Shown: positions 43,104 to 53,254 of the stretch, in pieces
Position numbering within the stretch: the stretch's first letter is position 1
Layout of the letters: the number at the start of each line of letters is the position of its first letter
Assembly: GCF_014206815.1 (NCBI RefSeq)
Contig: NZ_JACHNP010000002.1
Location: forward strand, 1,116,001 to 1,180,000
DNA from: Xanthomonas sp. F10
GTDB lineage: Bacteria > Pseudomonadota > Gammaproteobacteria > Xanthomonadales > Xanthomonadaceae
Reading direction: 5' to 3'
Length of the DNA stretch: 64,000 nucleotides
The notes under the pieces: generated by a model
What the model saw: only the letters and a program-made list of their open reading frames with translations
Told to the model about the DNA's origin: nothing
The model's database searches: none
Position numbers and translations under genes: made by a program

Positions 43104-44063
43104 TCACGCCGTCTCGTACGCGCCGTAGCTGCGCAGGCGCGCGTAGCGCTTCTCCAGCAACTGCTCGATCGGCTGCTGTTCCAGGGCGTGCAGTTCGTTG
43201 AGCAGGACCGCCTTCAGGCGCTTGGCCATCTGCGTGGGGTTGCGGTGGGCGCCGCCGATCGGTTCGCGGATCACCTTGTCGACCAGGCCCAGCGCGGACA
43301 GGCGCTTGGCGGTCAGGCCGAGTTGTTCGGCGGCGTCCTTGGCCTTGGACGCATCCTTCCACAGGATCGAGGCGCAGCCTTCCGGCGAGATCACCGAGTA
43401 GGTGCCGTATTCCAGCATCAGGGTGCGGTCGCCCACGCCGATCGCCAGCGCGCCGCCGGAGCCGCCTTCGCCGATCACGGTGCAGATCACCGGCACCTTC
43501 AGCTCGGCCATCTCCAGCAGGTTGCGCGCGATCGCCTCGCTCTGGCCGCGCTCCTCCGCGCCGATGCCGGGGTAGGCGCCGGGGGTGTCGATGAAGGTCA
43601 GCAGCGGCAGCTTGAAGCGCTCGGCCAGCTTCATCAGGCGCAGTGCCTTGCGATAGCCCTCCGGACGCGGCATGCCGAAATTGCGCGCGATCTTGCTCTT
43701 GGTGTCGCGGCCCTTCTGGTGGCCGATGATCACCACCGCGCGGCCGTCGATGCGGCCCAGGCCGCCGACGATGGCCTTGTCGTCGGCGAACGCGCGGTCG
43801 CCGGCCAGTTCCTGGAACTCGTCGCAGAACACGTTGATGTAGTCCAGCGTGTACGGGCGCTGCGGGTGCCGCGCCAGCTGCGAGATCTGCCACGAGGACA
43901 GGTCGCGGAAGATCTGCGCGGTACGCACCCGCAGCTTGTCCTCCAACGCACCCACCTCGGCGTCGACGTTGACCGCCGGGCCGGTGCTGGCGTTGCGCAG
44001 TTCCTGGATCTTGGCTTCCAGATCGGCGATGGGTTGCTCGAAGTCGAGGTAGTTCGGGTTCAT
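43104..44063 (-). CDS. accA: Acetyl-CoA carboxylase carboxyltransferase subunit alpha
   Basis: AccA with AccD transfers CO2 from carboxybiotin to acetyl-CoA, forming malonyl-CoA for fatty-acid synthesis. The 319-residue protein is full length, with [38 protein letters not shown] (CoA-binding region), [18 protein letters not shown] and [15 protein letters not shown]. The ATG is at 44061-44063. Its place downstream of dnaE is classical, but here a lipoprotein gene intervenes. Confidence 0.97.
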   Translation of the reverse strand: MNPNYLDFEQPIADLEAKIQELRNASTGPAVNVDAEVGALEDKLRVRTAQIFRDLSSWQISQLARHPQRPYTLDYINVFCDEFQELAGDRAFADDKAIVGGLGRIDGRAVVIIGHQKGRDTKSKIARNFGMPRPEGYRKALRLMKLAERFKLPLLTFIDTPGAYPGIGAEERGQSEAIARNLLEMAELKVPVICTVIGEGGSGGALAIGVGDRTLMLEYGTYSVISPEGCASILWKDASKAKDAAEQLGLTAKRLSALGLVDKVIREPIGGAHRNPTQMAKRLKAVLLNELHALEQQPIEQLLEKRYARLRSYGAYETA

Positions 44064-44143
44064 TGGAAGCCGTGGAGAACGTGAAGTGGGGAGTTTAGCC
44101 GAATGCCGCGTGGCGGCCCGTACGCGGCCGTCCGGTACCCGGC

Positions 44144-45007
44144 TCAGGGGCCGGTCACCAGCGCAGGGCTGTGCATAATCTGGTGCATGCCCTCGACGAA
44201 GTCGTTGACGCGTTTGTTGTCGTCCACCGACAGGCCGCTGAACAGGCGCGCGGTGGCATGGGTGAAGTCGATCTGCGTGGACACGTAGGTCTTGCGCAGG
44301 CGCTGTTGCTCCGCCGGATCGGTCGCGTGCAGGTAGGCGTTGGCCAGCGCGCGCAGCGGCCCGGCGTGCGCCTCCATCACCGGCGGCAAGGCCGGCAGGC
44401 GTTCGGCCGCGGGCGTGACCCGGCGCTGCGGCGGCTGCCAATCGCGCGGCTGATGCGCCGCGACATAGCCAGGGGCATCGTGGCTGCTCTCGACGTAGGC
44501 GACGAAGTCGTCGGGCGCGAAAATCTTGCGCATGCGCCGGCCGCCGCTGCTGTCGACTGCGCCGACGGCGTTCTCGGGGAACGGGGTATGCACGTCGAAG
44601 TCCCAGTCCTTGACGATGAACAAGTCGTGGACTTGCCCGTAGCGGCCTTTCAGTGCCACGCCCCGCACCTCGACGACCCCATCGCCCTGAAACTCGCGCG
44701 GACGTGCGGTGCTGGTCCAGTAGATCTCGTCGATCCAGTAGTAATCCGACAGGGTGGGGTTGACCAGGGCACCGTCGTGATCGGCGTAGACGATGAAGGG
44801 GACGCGGCCGAGTTGCGCGGTCTGCAGGGTGTGCGCGCCCGGTGCCAGTTCCAGGGCCAGGTCGGCATGTGCGGGGATGCTGTGCGACTGTCCATCGACC
44901 TGGATCGGCAAGGCCTGCCCGGTCGGATTGTCGAAGCGGAAGGTTTGCGGACCCTTGCCGCAGGCAGTCAACAACAAAATGCAGCAGGACAGGAGCAAAA
45001 AGCGCAT
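44144..45007 (-). CDS. Hypothetical lipoprotein between dnaE and accA
   Basis: This 287-residue protein has a lipoprotein signal (LLLLTAC-type lipobox, Cys at about residue 16). A beta-rich domain with repeated short strands follows ([40 protein letters not shown]), which resembles PEGA- or DUF-type surface domains, then an alpha-helical C-terminus. I do not recognise the family. It lies 56 bases downstream of dnaE and 80 bases upstream of accA, all on the same strand, so it interrupts the usual dnaE-accA pair. Probably anchored in the inner or outer membrane, facing the periplasm. Confidence 0.75.
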   Translation of the reverse strand: MRFLLLSCCILLLTACGKGPQTFRFDNPTGQALPIQVDGQSHSIPAHADLALELAPGAHTLQTAQLGRVPFIVYADHDGALVNPTLSDYYWIDEIYWTSTARPREFQGDGVVEVRGVALKGRYGQVHDLFIVKDWDFDVHTPFPENAVGAVDSSGGRRMRKIFAPDDFVAYVESSHDAPGYVAAHQPRDWQPPQRRVTPAAERLPALPPVMEAHAGPLRALANAYLHATDPAEQQRLRKTYVSTQIDFTHATARLFSGLSVDDNKRVNDFVEGMHQIMHSPALVTGP

Positions 45008-45063
45008 GCGGATATCCAGAACGGAAGGAAAAAAGAGAGAGCCGATTCGGTTTGCAGCGAGGG

Positions 45064-48000
45064 TCAGTTCGCCCACGGCGGGCTGTACTTGACCTTCACC
45101 GCGCGCACCGCCGGGTCGCCGCGCAGGGCGTCCAGCAGCTGCGGATCCACGCGCACCGAATGGCTGCCGTTGAGGTCGAGCATGCCGGCGATGCCGCCCT
45201 GCGCCGACTGCAGCAGCAGGTCCAGGCGCAGGGGGGTCTTGCCCGGACGGTGGCGGGCGAGCAGGCCGTCGATGCGCGGCCAGGCGCTGCGCTGGCGCAG
45301 GTCCAGGCGCAGCGACAGGCGCTGCGCGTGGTGCGTGCAGATCTGCTCGTAGTCCCAGCACTGGCGGATGCGCATGGCATAGCCGCCGTTGAATTCGTCC
45401 TCGCGCACGCCGCCCTTGACGATGAGGATGCGGTCGCGGGTCAGCAGGTGGCCGAATTCGGCGATGGCGTCGGAGAACGCGCTGCACTCGATGCGGCCGC
45501 GGCCGTCCTCCAGTTGCACGAACACCTGGCTGTCGCCCTTGCGGCGCACGCCAACCACCTGGCCGGCGAGGATCGCGCTGACCTCCGGGCGCCACGCGCG
45601 CTTCTCGCCGTCGCCACTGCCGCCGCGGCCGCCGCCGGATTGCGCGCAGATCTTCTCCAGCGCGCTCAGGTCGCAGCCGACCAGTTCGCGCACTTCGTCG
45701 CGGTACGGATCGAACGGATGGCCGCTGAGGTAGAAGCCCAGCGTCTCGCGTTCGCCGGCCAGCAACTGGCCCAGCGGCCATTCCTTGCTCTCCGGCAGGT
45801 CCAGGCGCAGCGCAGGCGCGCTGGTGTCGGCGCCGCCGAACAGCGAGTTCTGTCCGGAGGCGCGCTCGCGCGCCATCTGCTCGGTGGCCTTCATCACCTC
45901 CGGCAACTGCAGCATCAGCGTGGCGCGGTTGCTGCCCAGCCCGTCCATCGCGCCGGCGTTGATCATCGCTTCCAGCGTGCGCTTGTTGAGCTTGGCCGAC
46001 TCCACGCGGGTGCAGAAATCCAGCAGCGAGGCGTACTCGCCGCCGCGCTCGCGCTCGGCCACGATCGCTTCGCAGGCGCCGCGGCCCACGCCCTTGATCG
46101 CGCCCAGACCGTACTGGATGGTGTCCGGCGTGGCCGCCTCGAACATGTAGGCCGACGCGTTGATGCGCGGCGGCAGCACGGTCAGGCCGAGGTTGCGCAC
46201 CTCGTCGAGGAAGCCGACCACCTTGTCGGTGTTGTCCATGTCCGAGGACAGCGTGGCCGCCATGAACTCGGCCGGGTAGTGGCGTTTCAGCCACGCGGTC
46301 TGGTAGCTGACCAGCGCGTAGGCGGCGGCGTGCGACTTGTTGAAGCCGTAGCCGGCGAACTTCTCCATCAGGTCGAAGATTTCGTCGGCCTTGGCCTCGC
46401 CGACGCCGCCCTTGGCCGCACCCTCGCGGAAGATCTCGCGGTGCTTGGCCATTTCCGCCGGCACCTTCTTGCCCATCGCGCGGCGCAGCAGGTCGGCGCC
46501 GCCCAGCGAGTAGCCGCCGACGATCTGCGCCATCTGCATCACCTGCTCCTGGTACACCATGATGCCGTAGGTGTCCTTCAGGATCGCTTCGGTGCGCGGA
46601 TCGGGATAGACGATCTCTTCCTGGCCGTGCTTGCGCGCGTTGAACGAGGGGATCAGGTCCATCGGGCCGGGGCGGTACAGCGAGACCAGCGCGATGAGGT
46701 CCTCGAAGCGGTCGGGGCGGGCGTCCTTCAGCAGCCGGCGCATGCCCGAGGATTCGAACTGGAACACCGCGCCGGTGTTGCCCGAGGCGAAGATGCCCTT
46801 GTAGGTCGGCGCGTCGTCGAGCGGGATCGCGGCGATCTCCACCGGCGGAATGCCGGCGCGCGCGTGGCGCACGTTGATCGCCTTCACCGCCCAGTCGATG
46901 ATGGTCAGGGTGCGCAGGCCGAGGAAGTCGAACTTGACCAGGCCGACCTGTTCGACGTCGTCCTTGTCGAACTGGGTGACTGGGTTCTTGCCGAAGTTGT
47001 CGACGTCGTGTTCGGCGAACAGCGGGCAGAAGTCGGACAGCGGCGTCGGCGCGATCACCACGCCACCGGCGTGCTTGCCGGCGTTGCGGGTCAGGTCCTC
47101 GAGCTGCCGCGCCAGGTCCATCAGGTCGCGGACGTCGTCCTCGGCCTGGTAGCGCTGGATCAGCTCCGGCGAGGCCATCTCGCTGTCCTTGCCTTCGCCC
47201 ATCGCATCCTTCAGCGTGATGCCGAGGATGTTGGGGATCAGCTTGGCGACGCCGTCGACCAGGCCGTACGGGAAGCCGAGCACGCGGCCGCAGTCGCGCA
47301 CCACCGCCTTGGCGGCCATGGTGCCGTAGGTGATGATCTGGCTGACCCGGTCGCGGCCGTACTTGCGCGCCACGTAGTCGATCACCTCGTCGCGGCGATC
47401 CATGCAGAAGTCGATGTCGAAGTCGGGCATCGACACGCGTTCCGGGTTGAGGAAGCGCTCGAACAGCAGGTTGTACGGCAGCGGGTCCAGGTCGGTGATC
47501 TGCAGCGCCCACGCCACCAGCGAACCGGCACCGGAGCCGCGGCCCGGGCCGATCGGGATGCCCTGATTCTTGCCCCACTGGATGAAGTCGGCCACGATCA
47601 GGAAGTAGCCGGGGAAGCCCATCTTGATGATGGTGTCCAGCTCGAACTCGAGCCGGTCCACGTAGTCCTGGCGGGTCTTGCCGGGCGCCAGCGGGTTCTT
47701 TTCCAGGCGCGCGGCCAGGCCGTCGCGCGACTGGCTGCGGATCCAGCTGTCCAGCGTCTCGTCGTCGGGCACCGGGTAGGCGGGCAGGAAGTAGGTGCCC
47801 AGCTGCATCTCGATGTTGCAGCGTTGCGCCAGCGCCAGCGTATTGTCGATCGCGTCGGGGATGTCGGCGAACAGCGCGGCCATTTCCTCGGCCGACTTCA
47901 GGTACTGCTGGTCGCTGTAGTCGCGCGGACGCTTGGGGTCGTCGAGCACGCGACCGGAGGAGATGCACACGCGCGCCTCGTGCGCGGCGAAGTCGCTGGC

Positions 48001-48654
48001 GTACAGGAAACGCACGTCGTTGCTGGCGATCACCGGCAGGCCGCGGGTGCCGGCGGCGTGCAGGGCGAACTGGTTGAACGCCTCCTCGCCGTCGCGGCCG
48101 GTTCGGGTCAGTTCCAGGTGCAGGCCGTCGCCGAAGATGCGCTGCCAGTCGGCCAGTTGCTGCTCGGCCAGGTCGTGGCGGCCTTCGCTGGCCAGGCGCC
48201 CGGCCAGGCTCTCGCGGCCGGCCAGCGCGAACAGGTTGTCGCTGCCGGTCTGCAGCCATTCCGGGCGCAGCGCCACGCCGCCTTCGCTGCGGTGGCCTTC
48301 CAGCCAGGCGCGGGTCAGCAGCCGCGACAGGCTCAGGTAGCCGTCGCGGTTGCGGCACAGCACGGTCAGCCGCCACGGCGCCTGGGCGCCGTCGGCGATC
48401 AGCAGGTCGGCGCCGGCGATCGGCTTGATGCCCACGCCCTCGGCGGCTTTGTAGAACTTGACCAGCGCGAACAGGTTGTTGAGGTCGGTGACCGCCAGCG
48501 CAGGCAGGTCCAGCTCCACTGCGCGGCTGAGCAGGTTGGCCTGCTTGGCTTTCTTCGGGTCAGCCTGATCCGGTTTCTCGGGCACACGGATGGTCGAATC
48601 CGCCAGCGAGAACTCGGTGTGGATGTGCAGATGGGCGAAGCGGGAAGTGGACAT
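45064..48654 (-). CDS. dnaE: DNA polymerase III alpha subunit
   Basis: DnaE is the replicative polymerase. The 1196-residue protein begins with a PHP domain ([15 protein letters not shown]). Catalytic aspartates are in [16 protein letters not shown]; the finger region has KPGHVPIA-like motifs replaced by [20 protein letters not shown], and the HhH and OB domains follow ([20 protein letters not shown]). It is slightly longer than the about 1160 residues of the enteric enzyme, partly through a lysine-rich insert near residues 25-40. I chose the ATG at 48652-48654; the frame stays open to 48804 through a heptad arm, but conservation starts at MSTSRFAH. Confidence 0.97.
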   Translation of the reverse strand: MSTSRFAHLHIHTEFSLADSTIRVPEKPDQADPKKAKQANLLSRAVELDLPALAVTDLNNLFALVKFYKAAEGVGIKPIAGADLLIADGAQAPWRLTVLCRNRDGYLSLSRLLTRAWLEGHRSEGGVALRPEWLQTGSDNLFALAGRESLAGRLASEGRHDLAEQQLADWQRIFGDGLHLELTRTGRDGEEAFNQFALHAAGTRGLPVIASNDVRFLYASDFAAHEARVCISSGRVLDDPKRPRDYSDQQYLKSAEEMAALFADIPDAIDNTLALAQRCNIEMQLGTYFLPAYPVPDDETLDSWIRSQSRDGLAARLEKNPLAPGKTRQDYVDRLEFELDTIIKMGFPGYFLIVADFIQWGKNQGIPIGPGRGSGAGSLVAWALQITDLDPLPYNLLFERFLNPERVSMPDFDIDFCMDRRDEVIDYVARKYGRDRVSQIITYGTMAAKAVVRDCGRVLGFPYGLVDGVAKLIPNILGITLKDAMGEGKDSEMASPELIQRYQAEDDVRDLMDLARQLEDLTRNAGKHAGGVVIAPTPLSDFCPLFAEHDVDNFGKNPVTQFDKDDVEQVGLVKFDFLGLRTLTIIDWAVKAINVRHARAGIPPVEIAAIPLDDAPTYKGIFASGNTGAVFQFESSGMRRLLKDARPDRFEDLIALVSLYRPGPMDLIPSFNARKHGQEEIVYPDPRTEAILKDTYGIMVYQEQVMQMAQIVGGYSLGGADLLRRAMGKKVPAEMAKHREIFREGAAKGGVGEAKADEIFDLMEKFAGYGFNKSHAAAYALVSYQTAWLKRHYPAEFMAATLSSDMDNTDKVVGFLDEVRNLGLTVLPPRINASAYMFEAATPDTIQYGLGAIKGVGRGACEAIVAERERGGEYASLLDFCTRVESAKLNKRTLEAMINAGAMDGLGSNRATLMLQLPEVMKATEQMARERASGQNSLFGGADTSAPALRLDLPESKEWPLGQLLAGERETLGFYLSGHPFDPYRDEVRELVGCDLSALEKICAQSGGGRGGSGDGEKRAWRPEVSAILAGQVVGVRRKGDSQVFVQLEDGRGRIECSAFSDAIAEFGHLLTRDRILIVKGGVREDEFNGGYAMRIRQCWDYEQICTHHAQRLSLRLDLRQRSAWPRIDGLLARHRPGKTPLRLDLLLQSAQGGIAGMLDLNGSHSVRVDPQLLDALRGDPAVRAVKVKYSPPWAN

Positions 48655-48727
48655 GCGGAACCAGAGCGATGCCCGGGCAGGGTAGCGGCGGGGGGCGAGC
48701 CGGGCAAGGCTTGACAGGCGGAAGAGC

Positions 48728-48906
48728 CGGGACCGGGGACCCGGGACCCGGGACCCGGAAAAGCAAAAGCCAGGACTGCCGTCCGCGCACGCGCTTGGGA
48801 CCATCGCGCGATCGGCGTGGACACCGGTAACGGTAAGTGGCGTCGAATTCGGAGCTTATGCGACCAGTTGCTGTTCCGGGACCCGGGTCCCGGGACCCGG
48901 GTCCCG
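48728..48906. repeat. Inverted heptad element A (GGGACC type) spanning the rnhB end and dnaE leader
   Basis: The left arm 48728-48755 has four units (CGGGACC, GGGGACC, CGGGACC, CGGGACC) followed by the core CGGAAAAGC. The right arm 48879-48906 has four units (GGACCCG, GGTCCCG, GGACCCG, GGTCCCG) preceded by GCTGTTCCG. The right arm is translated as the RDPGPGTRV part of the RnhB C-terminus. The left arm lies in the 201-base dnaE leader. Confidence 0.9.
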
Positions 48907-49536
48907 GCTTTCCAGGGCCATCCTGACCGGCGCGAAGCTGCGCCGGTGGTGGATGCAGGGGCCGTGCGCGGCCAGTGCCGCCAGGTGCGCCGGGGTGGCG
49001 TAGCCCTTGTGCAGATCGAAGCCGTAGTGCGGGTGCTCGTCGTGCAGGCGTTGCATGATCCGGTCGCGGGTGACCTTGGCCACGATGGAGGCGGCCATGA
49101 TCGCGCGGTCGCGGGCATCGCCGCCGACCAGCGCCTCGGCGGCGCAGGGCAGGCCCTTGGGCACGCGGTTGCCGTCGATGCGGGCGAAGCCGGCGACGTG
49201 GGCCACGCCCTCGACCGCGCGGCGCATGCCCAGCATGGTCGCCTGGTAGATGTTCAGGCGGTCGATCTCCTCGGCCTCGATCAGCACCACCTGCCAGGCC
49301 AGCGCCCGCTCGACGATGCGCGCATACAGCGTCTCGCGCCGCGCCGCGGTCAGTTGCTTGGAATCGTCCAGCCCGTTGATGCGGGTGCGCGCCGGATCGA
49401 ACACCACCGCCGCCACTGCCACCGGCCCGGCCAGCGGACCGCGGCCGGCCTCGTCGACGCCGGCGTAGAGCCGGGGCCCGGGACCCGGGAACCGGGACCC
49501 GGGGAAGAGCTGCAATTCTGGCTGCTGTCCGTTCAC
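48856..49536 (-). CDS. rnhB: Ribonuclease HII with repeat-encoded termini
   Basis: RNase HII removes ribonucleotides misincorporated into DNA. The 226-residue protein keeps the catalytic carboxylates: D28 and E29 in [16 protein letters not shown], with further acids in the [20 protein letters not shown] region. The start is GTG 49534-49536, overlapping the lpxB stop by four bases. Residues about 12-22 ([11 protein letters not shown]) and the C-terminal RDPGPGTRV are translated from heptad arms of elements B and A, so both ends of the enzyme have been remodelled by the repeat. The core fold is intact. Confidence 0.92.
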   Translation of the reverse strand: MNGQQPELQLFPGSRFPGPGPRLYAGVDEAGRGPLAGPVAVAAVVFDPARTRINGLDDSKQLTAARRETLYARIVERALAWQVVLIEAEEIDRLNIYQATMLGMRRAVEGVAHVAGFARIDGNRVPKGLPCAAEALVGGDARDRAIMAASIVAKVTRDRIMQRLHDEHPHYGFDLHKGYATPAHLAALAAHGPCIHHRRSFAPVRMALESRDPGPGTRVPEQQLVA

Positions 49537-49580
49537 GGGATGTGCCGTTCCGAGTCCCGGGCCCCGGGTCCCGGGTCCCC
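49472..49580. repeat. Inverted heptad element B (GGGACC type) enclosing the lpxB/rnhB junction
   Basis: The lower arm 49472-49499 has four units (CGGGGCC, CGGGACC, CGGGAAC, CGGGACC) followed by CGGGGAAGAGC. The upper arm 49553-49580 has four units (AGTCCCG, GGCCCCG, GGTCCCG, GGTCCCC) preceded by GCCGTTCCG. The lpxB stop and rnhB start (GTGA overlap at 49533-49536) lie in the loop, so this gene junction is inside the element. Confidence 0.9.
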
Positions 49581-50882
49581 ACCTTCCATCAATTCAGCCA
49601 CCGCATCCGCCGCGCGTGCCGAGGCGTCCTGGCGCAGCAGCAGGTGCAGGCGTTCGTACTCGGGCTGCAGCGCCGCCACCGCCTGCGGGTCTCGCAGCCA
49701 GTGCAGCAGGGCGGCGGCCAGCGCGTCGGGGGTGCAGGCGTCCTGCATCAGTTCCGGCGCCAGATCGTGGCCGGCCAGGATGTTGGGCAGCGCGTAGCGG
49801 TCCACCTTCAGCAAACCCAGCGCCTTGACGATGCGGTAGGTGAGCGGGGCGACCTTGTAGCCGACCACCATCGGCCGCTTCACCAGCATGGCTTCCAGGG
49901 TTGCGGTGCCGGAGGCCAGCAGCACCGCGTCGGCAGCGAGCAGGGCGGTGCGCGCGTTGCCGTCCAGCACCTGGGTGGCGGCCGGCGGCAAGGCCGAGCG
50001 CGCGAGTTGCTCGGCGATCAGCGCCTTGCACGCGGCATTGGCGGCCGGCACCAGCACGCGCGCGTTCGGCAACTGCTGCAGCACCTGCGCGGCGGCGGCG
50101 AAGAAGGTGTCGCCGAGCTTGCCGATCTCGCCCAGGCGGCTGCCCGGCAGGACCGCCAGCACCGGCACGTTGGCGGGAAGGCCGAGGGGGGCCCGCGCGG
50201 CGTCGCGGTCGGCGTGCAGCGCGATCGCGTCGGCCATGGGATGGCCGACGAAGCGCGCATCCACGCCGTGTTTGGCGTAGATCGCCGGCTCCATCGGGAA
50301 CAGGCACAGCACCCGGTCAGCGCTGGCGCCGATCTTGGCCGCGCGCTGCTCGCGCCAGGCCCACACCGACGGGCTGACGTAATGCACGGTGCGCAGCCCG
50401 CGCTGCTTCAGCCAGCGCTCCACGCCGAGATTGAAGTCGGGGGCGTCGATGCCGACGAACACGTCCGGCCGCCACGCCAGCAACCGCTCGCGCAGCGCGC
50501 GGCGCAGCGTGAGCAGGCGCGGCAGGTGCCGCAGCACTTCCAGCAGGCCCATCACCGCCAGCTCGCTGGCGTCGAACCAGGTCTCGCAACCGGCCTGGCG
50601 CATCGCCTCGCCACCGACCCCGGCGAACTCGGCGTCGGGGTAGCGCGCGCGCAGCGCCTCGATCAGCCCCGCGCCCAGCAGATCGCCGGAGGCCTCGCCG
50701 GCGACGAGGGCGATGCGGATGGAGTCGGGACCCGGGGCCCGGGACCCGGGGCCCGGGACAGAGAGCGCCGGATCCCGACCAAGAGAAGGGAACGCCGCGA
50801 CTTCCGGCGGGAAGCTGGAAGCACCGGTGACCTCATTGCGGGCCCCGGGTCCCGGGTCCCGAGTCCCGGCTCCGGCGTTCAT
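49533..50882 (-). CDS. lpxB: Lipid-A-disaccharide synthase with repeat-encoded N-terminal extension
   Basis: LpxB condenses UDP-2,3-diacylglucosamine with lipid X to form the lipid A disaccharide. The family core begins at about residue 55 ([18 protein letters not shown]) and is intact ([51 protein letters not shown]). The first about 54 residues are unusual: two heptad arms give [10 protein letters not shown] and [11 protein letters not shown]. No alternative ATG, GTG or TTG lies just before the core, so the ATG at 50880-50882 (ATGA overlap with lpxA) is the likely start. The C-terminal [11 protein letters not shown] is also repeat-encoded. Confidence 0.93.
   Translation of the reverse strand: MNAGAGTRDPGPGARNEVTGASSFPPEVAAFPSLGRDPALSVPGPGSRAPGPDSIRIALVAGEASGDLLGAGLIEALRARYPDAEFAGVGGEAMRQAGCETWFDASELAVMGLLEVLRHLPRLLTLRRALRERLLAWRPDVFVGIDAPDFNLGVERWLKQRGLRTVHYVSPSVWAWREQRAAKIGASADRVLCLFPMEPAIYAKHGVDARFVGHPMADAIALHADRDAARAPLGLPANVPVLAVLPGSRLGEIGKLGDTFFAAAAQVLQQLPNARVLVPAANAACKALIAEQLARSALPPAATQVLDGNARTALLAADAVLLASGTATLEAMLVKRPMVVGYKVAPLTYRIVKALGLLKVDRYALPNILAGHDLAPELMQDACTPDALAAALLHWLRDPQAVAALQPEYERLHLLLRQDASARAADAVAELMEGGDPGPGARDSERHIP
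50726..50868. repeat. Inverted heptad element C (GGGACC type) inside the 5' end of lpxB
   Basis: The lower arm 50726-50753 has four units (CGGGACC, CGGGGCC, CGGGACC, CGGGGCC) followed by CGGGACAGAGAGC. The upper arm 50841-50868 has four units (GGCCCCG, GGTCCCG, GGTCCCG, AGTCCCG). The entire 143-base element is within the lpxB reading frame, between its start codon and the conserved core. Confidence 0.9.
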
Positions 50883-51670
50883 CGCAACAACGGCCGCTCG
50901 CTGGATTCGATGAATTCCAGCATCGCACGCACGTCCTCGCTGCCTTCGGCGAGCACCGCCAACTGGTGCTTGGCCTCGGCCAGCGGCAGGCCGGCCACGT
51001 ACAGCGCACGGTAGGCGCGCTTGATCGCGGCCACGCGTTCGGGATCGAAGCCGCGGCGTTTGAGTCCTTCGCTGTTGATGCCGCGCGGGCGTCCCAGCGA
51101 ATTGCCGCCGACCATGGTGAACGGCGGGACGTCGCCGTTGATCAGCGCGCCCATGCCGAGGAAGGCGTGATCGCCGATGCGGCAGAACTGATGCGCGCCG
51201 GCGAAGCCGCTGATGATGACGTGGTCGCCCACTTCCACATGCCCGGCCAGGGTGGTGTTGTTGGAGAACACGCAGTGGTTGCCGACGATGCAGTCGTGGG
51301 CGACATGGGTGTAGGCGAGGAACCAGTTGTCGCTGCCGACCCGGGTGATGCCGCCGCCGCTGCCGGTGCCGCGGCTGACGGTGACGAACTCGCGGATCAC
51401 GTTGCGGTCGCCGATCACCAGTTCGGTGCGTTCGCCGGCGAACTTCTTGTCCTGCGGGTCGCCGCCGAGCGCGACGTGGCCGACCAGGCGGTTGTCGCGG
51501 CCCAGCCGGGTCGGGCCGACGATGCTGCAATGCGAGCCGATCTCGCAGCCTTCGCCGATCTCCACCTCGGCGCCGATCACGGTGAAGGCGCCGACGCGCA
51601 CGTCGGCGGCGAGCTTCGCGCCGGGGTCGATGATCGCGGAGGGGTGAATCAGGGGGGCGTTGGCGCTCAT
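50879..51670 (-). CDS. lpxA: Acyl-ACP--UDP-N-acetylglucosamine O-acyltransferase
   Basis: LpxA adds the first hydroxyacyl chain to UDP-GlcNAc, starting lipid A synthesis. The 263-residue protein is a left-handed beta-helix trimer built from hexapeptide repeats. The catalytic histidine region is [20 protein letters not shown] and the second landmark is [19 protein letters not shown]. The C-terminal helical domain is complete. It overlaps lpxB by four bases and follows fabZ by 19 bases. Acyl-chain length cannot be read confidently from the sequence. Confidence 0.96.
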   Translation of the reverse strand: MSANAPLIHPSAIIDPGAKLAADVRVGAFTVIGAEVEIGEGCEIGSHCSIVGPTRLGRDNRLVGHVALGGDPQDKKFAGERTELVIGDRNVIREFVTVSRGTGSGGGITRVGSDNWFLAYTHVAHDCIVGNHCVFSNNTTLAGHVEVGDHVIISGFAGAHQFCRIGDHAFLGMGALINGDVPPFTMVGGNSLGRPRGINSEGLKRRGFDPERVAAIKRAYRALYVAGLPLAEAKHQLAVLAEGSEDVRAMLEFIESSERPLLR

Positions 51671-51689
51671 TGCAGGTCTCCTGCCAGGG

Positions 51690-52145
51690 TCATTCGCGGG
51701 TGCCGGCGCACAGCACTTCGGCGCAGGCCACGACCTTGCCGTCGACCTTGGCCTCGCCGTAGTACACCGCCATGTTGCGGATCACCCGCTTGATCTCCAC
51801 ATGCAGCTCCAGCACGTCGCCGGGCACCACCTGGCTGTTGAAGCGGGCGTTGTCGACCTTGACCATGTAGAACAGCTTGGACTGCGCGTCGCGGCCCATC
51901 GCCAACTGGGTCAGGATGCCGCCGGCCTGCGCCAGCGCCTCGATGATCAGCACGCCGGGCATGATCGGCTGGCCGGGGAAATGGCCCTGGAAATACGGCT
52001 CGTTGATGCTCACGTTCTTGTGCGCGACGATCCGGCGGTTCTCGAAATCCAGCGAGACCACCTTGTCCACCAGCAGGAACGGGTAGCGGTGCGGGAGCAG
52101 TGCGCGAATCTGGGCGATGTCCGGCAGGGGCTGATCGTGGCTCAT
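51690..52145 (-). CDS. fabZ: 3-hydroxyacyl-ACP dehydratase
   Basis: FabZ dehydrates 3-hydroxyacyl-ACP in fatty-acid elongation and competes with LpxA/LpxD for the same substrates, which explains its position between them. The 151-residue hot-dog protein has [12 protein letters not shown] and the catalytic pair H55 ([14 protein letters not shown]) and E69 (LIIEALAQ). The ATG at 52143-52145 overlaps lpxD by four bases. Confidence 0.97.
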   Translation of the reverse strand: MSHDQPLPDIAQIRALLPHRYPFLLVDKVVSLDFENRRIVAHKNVSINEPYFQGHFPGQPIMPGVLIIEALAQAGGILTQLAMGRDAQSKLFYMVKVDNARFNSQVVPGDVLELHVEIKRVIRNMAVYYGEAKVDGKVVACAEVLCAGTRE

Positions 52146-53158
52146 TCCTTCTCCTTGCTGACAGACAGGATGCGACGGGCCAGGGCATCGAGCTGTTTGA
52201 AGCGCGCGGCGTTCTTGCGCCACGTGCGGTTGTCGGTCAATGGGGTGCCGGACGAGTACTCGCCCGGCTCGTGGATGGAGTTGCGCACGACCGACTTGCC
52301 GGTGACCACGACCTTGTCGCAGATCTCCAGGTGGCCGACCACGCCGACCGCGCCGCCGAGCATCACGTAGCGGCCGATCTTGGCGCTGCCGGCGATGCCG
52401 GTGCAGCCGGCGATGGCGCTGTGCGCGCCGATGTGCACGTTGTGCGCGACCTGCACCAGGTTGTCCAGGCGCACGTCTTCTTCGAGGGTGGTGTCTTCCA
52501 GCGCACCGCGGTCCACGCAGGTGTTGGCGCCGATCTCGCAATCGTCGCCGATGCTGACGCCGCCCAGTTGCGGCACCTTGATCCAGCGGCCGGCATCCAT
52601 CGCCAGGCCGAAGCCGTCGGCGCCGAGCACCGCGCCGGGATGCACGCGCACGCGCTGGCCCAGGCGCACCCGGGTGACCAGGGTGACGCGGGCGATCAGT
52701 TCGCTGCCGGCGCCGACCTGGCAGTCCTCGCCGATCACGCAGCCGGGGCCGATCACGCACCCTTCGCCGACCACGCTGCGCGCGCCGATGCTGACGAAGG
52801 CGCCGATGTGCGCGCTGGCCGCGACCTGCGCGCTGGGATCGATGCTGGCGCTGGGATGGATGCCGGGCGGCCGCAGCGGGGCCACGTCGAACAGCGCGGC
52901 GATCTTGGCGAAGGCCACGTACGGATCGCGCGCGATCAGCGCGGTGCCCGGCGCCGCCTCGGCGTCGTCGGCGCGCAGCACCACGACGGCCGCGGTGCTG
53001 TCGGCCAGTTGCGCACGGTAGCGGGGATTGGCCAGGAAGCTGAGCTGCCCCGGGCCGGCCTGCGCCAGCGTGGCCACGCCATGCACCGCGACGCTGCCGT
53101 CGCCATGCACCTGCAGGCCGAAACGCTCGGCGATCTCGTCAGCGGTATAGGAATTCAT
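52142..53158 (-). CDS. lpxD: UDP-3-O-(3-hydroxyacyl)glucosamine N-acyltransferase
   Basis: LpxD adds the N-linked hydroxyacyl chain in lipid A synthesis. The 338-residue protein has an N-terminal uridine-binding domain (LSFLANPRYRAQLADS), a hexapeptide beta-helix with the catalytic histidine in NLVQVAHNVHIGAHSAIAG and a C-terminal helix. The ATG at 53156-53158 is preferred; an upstream in-frame ATG would add 25 residues. It is separated from bamA by a small secreted-protein gene instead of skp. Confidence 0.96.
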   Translation of the reverse strand: MNSYTADEIAERFGLQVHGDGSVAVHGVATLAQAGPGQLSFLANPRYRAQLADSTAAVVVLRADDAEAAPGTALIARDPYVAFAKIAALFDVAPLRPPGIHPSASIDPSAQVAASAHIGAFVSIGARSVVGEGCVIGPGCVIGEDCQVGAGSELIARVTLVTRVRLGQRVRVHPGAVLGADGFGLAMDAGRWIKVPQLGGVSIGDDCEIGANTCVDRGALEDTTLEEDVRLDNLVQVAHNVHIGAHSAIAGCTGIAGSAKIGRYVMLGGAVGVVGHLEICDKVVVTGKSVVRNSIHEPGEYSSGTPLTDNRTWRKNAARFKQLDALARRILSVSKEKE

Positions 53159-53199
53159 CACGGATAGAAGTCTATTCTCTGCTCGTGTGCTAGTCACGA

Positions 53200-53224
53200 C
53201 GAGGCCCGGGTTGACCGGGCCTCG
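53200..53224. terminator. Perfect ten-base hairpin between lpxD and the small secreted gene
   Basis: CGAGGCCCGG (53200-53209) and CCGGGCCTCG (53215-53224) form a perfect stem with a five-base loop, downstream of the small gene and upstream of lpxD. There is no T run, so it may be an attenuator, an mRNA-stability hairpin or an incomplete terminator that partly isolates lpx expression from bamA. Confidence 0.5.
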
Positions 53225-53254
53225 TGGATGCATCAGGAAACTGCTTTTCCGAGA

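Noticed and set aside
44842-48714. 1290-codon plus-strand open frame opposite dnaE
   Set aside because: It is the mirror frame of dnaE, with no recognisable domains.
48655-48804. Longer N-terminus for DnaE translated through a heptad arm
   Set aside because: Family conservation begins at [15 protein letters not shown]; the extra 50 residues are repeat- and Arg-rich.
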